This document shows positions 1 to 7,887 of a stretch of DNA of 64,000 bases, one piece after another. Source of the stretch: Sunxiuqinia sp963678245. GTDB lineage: Bacteria > Bacteroidota > Bacteroidia > Bacteroidales > Prolixibacteraceae. Below the pieces are notes generated by a model. That model saw only the letters and a program-made list of their open reading frames with translations. It made no database searches and was not told the DNA's origin. Both the position numbers and the translations under genes were made by a program. Location: NCBI GenBank assembly GCA_965140765.1, contig OZ223307.1, positions 1-64,000 of the forward strand. The letters are read 5' to 3'. The first letter of the stretch is position 1; each line of letters opens with the position of its first letter.

Positions 1-1
1 A

Positions 2-394
2 GATAATAAAAGTTACTCCTTAAAAGCCGGCACTCGTCTGCTATTCCAACCTAGTTTTATTTATTCAAATGACTTTCCTCTAAAAATTGGAGACGACCGA
101 ATCCAAAGCATCTATGAACCAATAGGATACACATATCAAGATAGCATCACAATATCAATACCCTCAACTTATGATGTTGAATTCATTCCACATAATTCTA
201 AATTGACCTCAATATATGGAATACACCAACTATCATACTCTGCTGCACACAATCAAATGATTACAATCAAACGGTCAGTAACAATAAATCAAGGTCAATA
301 CCCTCCCTCCTCTTTCGAAGAAATAAATCAATTTCTAAAAGAATGTAGTTCTACCGAAAATGAAAAAATAGTACTGAAAAAGAAATCAACTTAG
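2..394 (+). CDS. C-terminal end of a DUF3857/transglutaminase-type protein (5' cut by window edge)
   Basis: The reading frame is open from the first bases of the window to a TAG stop, so this is the last ~130 residues of a larger gene that starts outside. A TTG at 203 is only an internal leucine. The tail has the pattern seen at the end of Bacteroidota DUF3857-plus-transglutaminase proteins: a beta-rich stretch with IPSTYDVEFIP, then YPPSSFEEINQFLKE and a basic VLKKKST end. Family assignment rests on this resemblance only, because the transglutaminase core is not in view. Function in the cell is not known. Confidence 0.55.
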   Translation, partial: DNKSYSLKAGTRLLFQPSFIYSNDFPLKIGDDRIQSIYEPIGYTYQDSITISIPSTYDVEFIPHNSKLTSIYGIHQLSYSAAHNQMITIKRSVTINQGQYPPSSFEEINQFLKECSSTENEKIVLKKKST

Positions 395-526
395 ATCATA
401 AAAGAACAAAACACTAAACGCACATAGCTATTTCAATATAAACTATTTGTCTGATTATCTTTCAAAATATTCTCAACCAAAAGCCCGCAAAAACGTTTTG
501 ATAGAATAAATAAATATAGAAACTCT

Positions 527-967
527 ATGTACACAGGTTTATTACACTTGCATAACTCCTTACGTTGGTTGATTTTATTGGTGGCCTTGGTGACCTTGGT
601 AAAATATTTCATGGGCTGGTTCAGCCAGAAAGGTTGGATGAAATCAGACAACATTCTGGGGATTTTGTTTACAGCGATCATGGACATTCAGTTAGTCGTT
701 GGACTCGTTCTTTATTTTGGTTACAGTCCAATTACAAAAGCTGCTTTTCAGGATTTTGGTACAGCAATGAAAAATACCGATTTACGTTTCTATGCGGTCG
801 AACACTTCCTCATGATGATAATTGCTTTAGCCCTGGTGCATATTGGCAGAAGCAAGACCAAAAAAGCAATTTCAGCACGAAGAAAGTTTGGTCTTTCACT
901 CGTATTTTTTGGAATTGCTTACATCATCATTTTGGCTGCGATACCATGGAGCAGGGTAATTGCATAA
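527..967 (+). CDS. Four-helix integral membrane protein, conserved hypothetical
   Basis: A 146-residue hydrophobic protein with about four predicted membrane helices (near residues 12-30, 45-65, 90-105 and 120-140). The start MYTGLLHLHNSLRW carries two early histidines, and a further HF pair lies near residue 91. Proteins of this shape are often labelled cytochrome b-like in Bacteroidota, but I see no firm heme-ligand pattern. The frameshifted SDR gene begins 38 bp downstream on the same strand, so the two are probably co-transcribed. Confidence 0.7.
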   Translation: MYTGLLHLHNSLRWLILLVALVTLVKYFMGWFSQKGWMKSDNILGILFTAIMDIQLVVGLVLYFGYSPITKAAFQDFGTAMKNTDLRFYAVEHFLMMIIALALVHIGRSKTKKAISARRKFGLSLVFFGIAYIIILAAIPWSRVIA

Positions 968-1005
968 GCGATTGGTTTGTGCATTATTGCCAATAATTTT
1001 TACAA

Positions 1006-1793
1006 ATGGAACTACAGGTAAAAGATAAAGTTTTCATGCTGGCTGCGTCCAGCAAAGGTTTGGGATATGGAATTGCCCGCGAACTTGCAAAGGATGGTGC
1101 CATTGTATGCTTGGCAAGCAGAACAGAGACTGAACTGGATCAAGCTGCTAAAAAGTTACATCAGGAAACCGGAACGGAGGTTTTCCCTTTTATTATGGAC
1201 GCAGTATCACCTGATTCTATTCATAATTGGACGAAAGCGGTGATAAACCGTTTTGGACGCATTGACGGGCTTTTAGTGAATGCTGGCGGACCTCCGGCTG
1301 GCGGATTTCAGGACTTTACGGACAATAACTGGCAAAAGCTTTTGAACTAACCTTGATGAGTGCCGTTCGGTTGATAAGCGCAGTTTTACCATCGATGAAA
1401 GCAAATGGCGGAAGTATTCTCACAATTACGTCCATGTCGGTGAAAGAACCAATCGAGACTCTGCTTTTGTCGAATGTATTTCGCTCAGGGGTCACTAGTC
1501 TGGTAAAATCACTCGCTAAAGAATTTGCTCCCCACCAAATCCGTGTCAACAATCTGATGCCTGGCCGAATTGATACCGATCGGGTGCGCTCACTCGATCA
1601 AATCAAAGCACAACAAAATGGCCTTCCTGTTGAAGATATTCAAAAAGCAAATTGCAAAACCATTCCTTTGGGACGCTACGGCAGTGCGGATGAATTTGGA
1701 AAAGCCGGTGCTTTCTTGCTTTCCGAGGCAGCTTCATACATTACTGGAGCAAGCCTTCAAGTAGATGGCGGATTAATAAAAACCGTTTGGTAA
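1006..1793 (+). pseudogene. Short-chain dehydrogenase/reductase broken by a one-base frameshift
   Basis: Two abutting frames make one SDR of about 262 residues. The first (1006-1350) has the N-terminal Rossmann strand and the NAGGPPAGG segment; the second (1353-1793) continues with LTLMSAVRLISAVLPSMK and ends GASLQVDGGLIKTVW. Restoring one A in the run near 1331-1335 turns WQKLLN-stop into WQKAFELTLMSAVRL, so a single deletion explains the break; a sequencing error is possible. Where classical SDRs have YxxxK this protein reads LSNVFRSGV, so the usual catalytic Tyr and Lys are absent. This fits the divergent 3-oxoacyl-ACP-reductase-like SDR group. The substrate is unknown. Confidence 0.8.
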
Positions 1794-1800
1794 AATCTTC

Positions 1801-3675
1801 TTAAAACCTTAGTTTTTTGAGTAGTTCATTTGAGTCAAACCGAAGATTAACTTTCATCTTAGGTAGTTTTAGTCCACCTCCTCCATTGTTCGATTTTGAA
1901 CTGGAATAGATCTCATGAATAATGTGTTGATACTTTTTAGTTACAAAATTACGCTTCAACTTTAGTGTTGGCGAAAGCTCGCCACTTTGAGGAGTCCATT
2001 CTTCGCACACCAAGCGGAAACGCTTAATTTCTTCATGCTGCCCCAATGAATTATTGATGATTGACACCTCCTTGAAGAACTGGGAATTAACCTCCTTTTT
2101 CTGCACCAATTCTTCGTTGTCACGAAAATGGATTTTGTGCTGAGAACACCAGTCGTGCAAATACTCAAAGTTGGGAGAAATTAAAGCACTGGCAAACTTT
2201 TCATTTTCGCCAATCACCATGGCCTGTTCAATAAAGAAAGACTCTTTTAACTTATTCTCAATCATTTGAGGGGCAATATATTTTCCACCTGACATCTTAA
2301 ACATTTCCTTTTTCCGGTCGGTAATCTTTAAAAAAGTTCCTTCGTCTAAAATGCCAATATCTCCAGTGTGAAACCATCCTTCGTCGTCAATTACCTCATC
2401 GGTTAAATCGGGTGCTTTATAGTAACCTTTCATCACAGATGGTCCTTTACAAAGAATTTCACCATCATCTGCAATTTTTACCTCCACACAGTCCAACACT
2501 CCGCCAACAGTGCCGATTTTCGTTTCTCCGGTAGCTGGATTGTTAACAGCTATTACCGGCGAGGTTTCAGTCAATCCATAACCCTCAAGAACCTGCATAC
2601 CAGCCATACCAAGAACCCGGGCAATTCGTGGCTGCAAAGCAGCTCCTCCTGAAACAATATAAGTGATATTATTTCCCAACGCTTCGCGCCATTTCGAATA
2701 AACAAGTTTATCGGCTAGCCGGATTCTCGACTTTAGAAAAACAGAGTACTTTTTATTGTACTCAAAATGACGAGTTAAGTGCAATGCCCAAAAGTATATC
2801 ACCTTTTTGATTCCTGTCAACTCCTTCCCTTTCGACACAAATCCATCGTAAATACGTTCGAGCAGACGTGGCACCGAGTTAAAAATATGTGGTTTTATTT
2901 CCTTAATGGCTGGCACAATCTGTCCAAGGTTACCAACATAGTACACTCCCATTCCTTTATACTGAAAATGATAGTTCACACTACGCTCATAAACATGACA
3001 AAGCGGAAGAAAGCTAATCACCCGATGTTCAGCTCCCAAGTGGTGCACATTAACGTGCGATAAGAAATTTGAAACCAAGTTTCGATGAGTCAGCATCACT
3101 CCTTTGGGAACTCCAGTAGTTCCTGAAGTATAAATCAGCGTTGCAATATCTTCGGGACTTACAGACTGCTTTATGTGTTCCAACTGATCGGTTAGTTCAT
3201 CCTTTTTGGTCTTGCCGATCTCCAAAATTTCTCTGAAATGAGTACAGTCTTCAAAATCTTCAAAAGCGTAAATTCCCTGAATTGACTTGATTTCTTTCGC
3301 AACAGGATAAATTTTATCGAATAGTTTTTTATCTCCAACAATCAGGTATTTGACTTCAGCGTGCTCTAAAATATATTGATACTCGTCCTCTCCGATTGTT
3401 GGATAAATCGGCACATGAACCAAGCCTGCCATTGCAAGTCCCATATCCACAAAGTTCCATTCCGGGCAATTAGTTGTTACCGTGGCAACTTTATCACCTT
3501 TGTTTAAACCAAAGGATAAAATCCCTTTTGCAAACTCAACTGATTTTTGCTTATACTCAGCCGTAGAATAAGTATACCATTTGCCATTGGCTTTACCTCC
3601 AAGGGCATCTTCACGAGGATAATTCTTTTCACAATAATCAAGAATATCAAAGGTTCTAGTAACGCCTTTTCCCAT
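1801..3675 (-). CDS. Long-chain fatty acid--CoA ligase (AMP-forming)
   Basis: An ANL-superfamily adenylating enzyme that activates a fatty acid through an acyl-AMP to acyl-CoA. The P-loop YTSGTTGVPKG lies near residues 182-192, followed by LEGYGLTETSPV and the hinge-region motif WFHTGDIG, then the C-terminal lid with DRKKEMFKMSGGKYIAP. I chose the ATG at 3675 (624 residues): the longer frame would begin at a TTG at 3711, inside a promoter-like TAACTTTG, and MGKGVTRTFDIL is a natural family start. It converges on the broken SDR with only 7 bp between stops. Confidence 0.92.
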   Translation of the reverse strand: MGKGVTRTFDILDYCEKNYPREDALGGKANGKWYTYSTAEYKQKSVEFAKGILSFGLNKGDKVATVTTNCPEWNFVDMGLAMAGLVHVPIYPTIGEDEYQYILEHAEVKYLIVGDKKLFDKIYPVAKEIKSIQGIYAFEDFEDCTHFREILEIGKTKKDELTDQLEHIKQSVSPEDIATLIYTSGTTGVPKGVMLTHRNLVSNFLSHVNVHHLGAEHRVISFLPLCHVYERSVNYHFQYKGMGVYYVGNLGQIVPAIKEIKPHIFNSVPRLLERIYDGFVSKGKELTGIKKVIYFWALHLTRHFEYNKKYSVFLKSRIRLADKLVYSKWREALGNNITYIVSGGAALQPRIARVLGMAGMQVLEGYGLTETSPVIAVNNPATGETKIGTVGGVLDCVEVKIADDGEILCKGPSVMKGYYKAPDLTDEVIDDEGWFHTGDIGILDEGTFLKITDRKKEMFKMSGGKYIAPQMIENKLKESFFIEQAMVIGENEKFASALISPNFEYLHDWCSQHKIHFRDNEELVQKKEVNSQFFKEVSIINNSLGQHEEIKRFRLVCEEWTPQSGELSPTLKLKRNFVTKKYQHIIHEIYSSSKSNNGGGGLKLPKMKVNLRFDSNELLKKLRF

Positions 3676-3818
3676 AATAAAGTGTTTCGTTTTTTCGAAT
3701 CGCCCTCGCAAAGTTAATATTTCAAACTTTTAAACATTTGTGTTTTACAACTTCTGAAAAAGACGATGCCGAGAGAAAAAGAAATCCTCTTCAAGCGCTT
3801 TGCTAACTCTATATCAAC

Positions 3819-6800
3819 TTATTCGATCTCCTCTTCATATTTTTTATACTTGAAGTATGACCAAACAGCCAAAATAGTGATCACTCCAAAAGCAACGTAA
3901 ACAGACCAATGAACACCATTGGCCGATCCTTTACCATAAGAGTGCATGCCCGATAAAAAGTAGTTGACACCAAAATAAGTCATCAGCACAGAGGTAAAGC
4001 CGATTACCGTTGCCAGATTATAATTATAACGGCCTTTCAAGGAAGGAATCATTCTCATATGAACAATAAAAGCAAATATGACTACAGTAATTAAAGCCCA
4101 GGTTTCCTTGGGATCCCATCCCCAGTAGCGCCCCCAACTTTCGTTAGCCCAAACACCTCCCAAAAAGGTTCCAATGGTAAGCATGTAGAGTCCGATGGTT
4201 GCCGACAACTCGCTGATGGTTGTCAGCTGATCGATAAAGTAGGCGACATTTTCTTTGTTACTTTCCTTAATAAGCACATATAAAATCAGAACCCAAATAC
4301 CCAAAAATGAACTTAGGCCAATAAACCCATAACTTGCAGTAATAATAGCAACATGAATGAGCAACCAGTACGATTTGAGCACCGGTACCAAATGAGTAAT
4401 TTCAGGATTCATCCAGTTCAGATGAGCAACAAACAACGTGATACCAGTCAAAAAAGCGGCTGTCCCGAGAACCATCGGATATTTCCGGCCAAAAATAACA
4501 CCAGCCAGCATAACTGCCCACGCAACGTAAATCATCGATTCGTAACCGTTACTCCATGGTGCATGACCGGCAATATACCAGCGTAAAATCAGTCCACCGG
4601 TATGAATCAAAAAAATAAGAAAGATCAAACCGGTGAAAATATATTTAGAGATATTGCCAATCGTTTTTCTGCGAAAGACATTCACAAAAAGAACTGTTAA
4701 CAACGTAAATCCGATTAGTAAATACCACGGAAAAATGCGCTTAAAAGGCTGATAACTGTTGTAAAATATTTCTGCTAATTTCCGTTGTTCTGATGGTAAA
4801 ATCTCAGCTCCAAACTTTTGCTGAAATGAAGCGATCGTAGCTATAATTTGCCGTGGCTGAATCTCCGATTCTGTTTTGATTGACTCGGCCAGCAAATTAA
4901 AGCTGCGGTTCACAAACAGGGAGTCGGCTGAAGGATATCCCGTTGGATTGCTACCCGCCGACCACCAGGCATCGGTTTGATTTTCGGGCGGAAAAAAAGT
5001 AAACAAGTTACCACTGAATATCATAAAGCTGATATTCAATCGTTCGTCCAAATAAATGTATTCTTTTTCCAATTTATTCCTTAAAGCTGGTGCTTTTGCA
5101 AAAGCCGCTTTTACTTCGTCGGTAATTTGATATTGTCCGCTTTCATCAAACAAATCGAGAATTTTAGCATACTTATGAGTAACGCCAAGAGTCTTCGCAA
5201 TCTCAGGATCAATCTTAATAAATGGAACTGTTTTCCAATAATCCGGATAAAGATTCATGCTCAGCACAACTTCGTCTGACGACATGCCATTCAATGATGA
5301 TTTCCGGCTCAATTTTCGTAAGATTTCGCTCGACAAGGTTGACATGGGCTCGGTACGTCCGTCACGCCCATGCACCCACAGCTCTGAAAAATCCTCGACC
5401 AGTTGCTCATTCAGCGGAGGAATTATATTGGCAGAGCTCTCCTGAGCAAAACTCTGACTTCCGACCATCGTAAATCCAAAAAGCAATATGGCCATTTTTG
5501 TATTAGCCGATGACTTTAGATGACGTACTAAAAACTGGAAATACGAATTTTTATTGAATAATGATAAGATAAGCGCCACCGTCAAAAGCAAATAGCCAAT
5601 GTATGTCACTAGAGTTCCCCAAAAATCCTTGTTGACAGAAAGAACTGTTCCCAACTCATCCTGATCGTATGAAGATTGGTAAAAACGATAGCCTCGATAT
5701 TGCAATGTGTTATTCATAAAAATCCGCACATCCCGCCTTACGTTTTTTTCGGGATCAACTAATTCAATTTCACTCGCAAATGACGATGGGCTTTCTGAAC
5801 CTATGTAACGTTCCAATTGAAAATCTTTCAACCCCAAACTAAACGGCAAATAAACCGGCTGAGAACCATATGTAAGTTCAATCGCTGTATTTCCAACCAT
5901 ATAGGTTACGGGGTCTCCAATTTGTCCGGTACGCCCGAAAACATTAATAACAGCCTGCCGCTCTCCATCCGAAATCTCAACAATAACTGCATCTTCCTGA
6001 GTATTTCCCGTTTCATCTTTACTAACTCGCAAACTAGCTGTCTCATAATACTTCTTCACTAGTAACATATAATTACCAAAGGCATATAACTGCATGGTTT
6101 GTAATTCGGTTCGCGACCCGGCAGGAATTAGTTTTGATTCTCCTCCAGTCATCGAACGTAGCTCCAAATCCCGGTCGGTTACTATGAAAAAAGCTGAGCC
6201 TTCCTGTTCAAAACGAATATCGGCATTGCCTTCGAATCCGACAATGGCCGCCCCCAGGTTTATTGTTTCTCCTTTCCCAAAAGTAAAGCTCTGCATACCT
6301 TGTCCTGCTGAAACCACAAAATCCACCAATGGCACCCCATTTGGACTTTCTACAGGAGTTTTAACGGCATTCTTCACAAAGCCAATAGACTTAACACTGA
6401 CGGATTCACCTTCAATGTCTATACTCTTGCTGAATTGGTTTGGTGTTAGCTCCGAAAAAATAACTTTTTTTTCAATTTCCTTCTCCGGTGTTTTTAGTGT
6501 AAAATAAGAGTCAGTTGAAACAATATAGTTATTTGAACTTCCTTCGCGAATATGCATTACCCCTTCAAAACTAATGTAACGAGTAACGGCGGCTCCCAGA
6601 ATGATAATGATGAACGACAAGTGAAACAATCCAATAGTCAGCTTCTTTTTGGTATATAAACGATAGCGTAAAAGATTATGCACCAAGTTAATTCCCAACA
6701 ATAAAAATACAAGCTCGAACCAATGTGTATTATATATCAGCGATTTTGCTGCCGGAGTGCCATAACTACTTTCGACGAAAGTAGCTATAGCCATTGAAAA

Positions 6801-6866
6801 AGCAAGTACCAATAATAAAAAACCCATAAAAGAAGTGGAAACCAGAAATTGATATATTTTCTTCAT
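3819..6866 (-). CDS. ccsBA: Fused cytochrome c biogenesis protein CcsB-CcsA (ResB-ResC)
   Basis: A 1015-residue inner-membrane protein joining both halves of the system II heme delivery and ligation machine. The N-terminal third is ResB-like: three or more helices around a large periplasmic domain (HWFELVFLLLGINLVHNLLRYR near residue 50). A second extracytoplasmic region follows, then the CcsA part with many helices, a WYIAGHAPWSNGYESM segment and the tryptophan-rich WWD signature GRYWGWDPKETWAL near residue 920. A cleavable-looking SFAQE after a helix near residue 470 marks the joint. It attaches heme to c-type cytochromes in the periplasm. Fusion of the two proteins is common in Bacteroidota. 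Confidence 0.93.
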   Translation of the reverse strand: MKKIYQFLVSTSFMGFLLLVLAFSMAIATFVESSYGTPAAKSLIYNTHWFELVFLLLGINLVHNLLRYRLYTKKKLTIGLFHLSFIIIILGAAVTRYISFEGVMHIREGSSNNYIVSTDSYFTLKTPEKEIEKKVIFSELTPNQFSKSIDIEGESVSVKSIGFVKNAVKTPVESPNGVPLVDFVVSAGQGMQSFTFGKGETINLGAAIVGFEGNADIRFEQEGSAFFIVTDRDLELRSMTGGESKLIPAGSRTELQTMQLYAFGNYMLLVKKYYETASLRVSKDETGNTQEDAVIVEISDGERQAVINVFGRTGQIGDPVTYMVGNTAIELTYGSQPVYLPFSLGLKDFQLERYIGSESPSSFASEIELVDPEKNVRRDVRIFMNNTLQYRGYRFYQSSYDQDELGTVLSVNKDFWGTLVTYIGYLLLTVALILSLFNKNSYFQFLVRHLKSSANTKMAILLFGFTMVGSQSFAQESSANIIPPLNEQLVEDFSELWVHGRDGRTEPMSTLSSEILRKLSRKSSLNGMSSDEVVLSMNLYPDYWKTVPFIKIDPEIAKTLGVTHKYAKILDLFDESGQYQITDEVKAAFAKAPALRNKLEKEYIYLDERLNISFMIFSGNLFTFFPPENQTDAWWSAGSNPTGYPSADSLFVNRSFNLLAESIKTESEIQPRQIIATIASFQQKFGAEILPSEQRKLAEIFYNSYQPFKRIFPWYLLIGFTLLTVLFVNVFRRKTIGNISKYIFTGLIFLIFLIHTGGLILRWYIAGHAPWSNGYESMIYVAWAVMLAGVIFGRKYPMVLGTAAFLTGITLFVAHLNWMNPEITHLVPVLKSYWLLIHVAIITASYGFIGLSSFLGIWVLILYVLIKESNKENVAYFIDQLTTISELSATIGLYMLTIGTFLGGVWANESWGRYWGWDPKETWALITVVIFAFIVHMRMIPSLKGRYNYNLATVIGFTSVLMTYFGVNYFLSGMHSYGKGSANGVHWSVYVAFGVITILAVWSYFKYKKYEEEIE

Positions 6867-7247
6867 CAGAAGTATCTTTGAATTACTAAAGTCAATATAA
6901 AAGCATGATGCAAAAGCGCAACAACATTAATGTTAGTCAAATAAACAGATTTTTAGATATTTAGTTTAGCTTGATTTTATGCTGAGAAAAAGTCTCCGGA
7001 TTTTTGCATATCAAAATAACGACCTACTTGTCTTAATATTGCAATAACTACTATGCTATTGGATCAACAAAAGTTTCATGCAAAATCGTTAAAAAAAGTG
7101 CAGTCTAATCTTCTGTGGATATGAAAATTCAAACACCGAGCTCAGCAGAACCTGTTATCGCTGGCAATTTTCAAATCACACCTGAAAAGTAACAAAATTC
7201 ACCATTCTCAGTATAAACCTTTATTATTAAACCTAAAAACAAGAACA
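6867..7247. other. 381-bp intergenic region
   Basis: It lies between the divergent ccsBA and DUF2892 genes, so it should hold both promoters. I found no open frame with coding character, no RNA-like secondary structure and no full TTG-N19-TAnnTTTG match in the right orientation for either gene. The last 50 bases before the plus-strand gene are AT-rich, as expected for a Bacteroidota leader. Confidence 0.5.
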
Positions 7248-7454
7248 ATGAAAAAGAACATGGGAATCGCCGATCGGGTCATTCGGGCAACTGTAGCCGT
7301 ACTAATTGCTATTTTATATTTTGCCAATATTATTACGGGCACACTTGCAATTGTTCTGCTAATTTTTGCTTGCATTCTACTACTCACCAGTGTGGTTAGC
7401 TTTTGCCCGCTATACATGCCATTTGGATTGAGAACCTGTAAAAAAGAGAATTAA
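7248..7454 (+). CDS. DUF2892 family membrane protein (YgaP-like membrane domain)
   Basis: A 68-residue protein with the family layout: a short cytoplasmic start KKNMGIADRVIR, two close membrane helices, then a CPLYMPFGLRTC segment with two cysteines. In YgaP this domain anchors a rhodanese domain; stand-alone copies are frequent in Bacteroidota and their role is not established. The matching minus-strand frame is a shadow. Confidence 0.85.
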   Translation: MKKNMGIADRVIRATVAVLIAILYFANIITGTLAIVLLIFACILLLTSVVSFCPLYMPFGLRTCKKEN

Positions 7455-7588
7455 ATAAACTTATCAAGATCGACCTTGATTAAACTGGGTAGATCTTCTT
7501 TTGCTCTCTCATTTTTCTTCTTTAGAGGAAGATATGTCAAGTCGATATAATTCCTTAAATTGAATGCTTAAAACTATAATCTTCATCC

Positions 7589-7831
7589 ATGATCCGAACA
7601 CCAGACAGGGAAACAGTTGTCGTCTTTAGAGGCCATCCAATGAAAGCTGAAATGGTCCATGAACTCTTAAAAGGTCACGAAATAATAAGTTTCATAAATA
7701 ACGAACTTATGGGAAGTATTGCACCTTGGCAAGTATCAGCGGGTGGATTTCACCCCGTTGAAATTGTCATCAATAAAAGAGATGAGCCGAAAGCCATTTC
7801 TTTGATTGAAGAATTTCAGTCGGCGACATAA
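7589..7831 (+). CDS. DUF2007 domain protein
   Basis: An 80-residue cytoplasmic protein resembling the DUF2007 fold, a small ferredoxin-like domain: VVVFRGHPMKAEMVHELLKGHEI, an exposed middle, and a closing VEIVINKRDEPKAISLIEEF. Family members are labelled putative signal-transducing proteins, but the ligand is not known. The gene is 134 bp after the DUF2892 gene and converges on alaS with a shared terminator between them. Confidence 0.75.
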   Translation: MIRTPDRETVVVFRGHPMKAEMVHELLKGHEIISFINNELMGSIAPWQVSAGGFHPVEIVINKRDEPKAISLIEEFQSAT

Positions 7832-7834
7832 AAA

Positions 7835-7865
7835 AAGCTCCACCAGAAAATATCAGATGGAGCTT
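7835..7865. terminator. Bidirectional terminator between the DUF2007 gene and alaS
   Basis: Arms AAGCTCCA (7835-7842) and TGGAGCTT (7858-7865) form an 8-bp stem with a run of A on the left and TTAAAAT on the right. It sits between convergent genes and can serve both. Confidence 0.75.
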
Positions 7866-7887
7866 AAAATATCGATATTGTAGCTTT

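Noticed and set aside
433..687. 84-codon minus-strand frame at the start of the membrane protein
   Set aside because: No family character; it covers the likely upstream region of the plus-strand gene.
565..996. 143-codon frame overlapping the membrane protein gene
   Set aside because: It is an out-of-frame shadow of the gene at 527-967.
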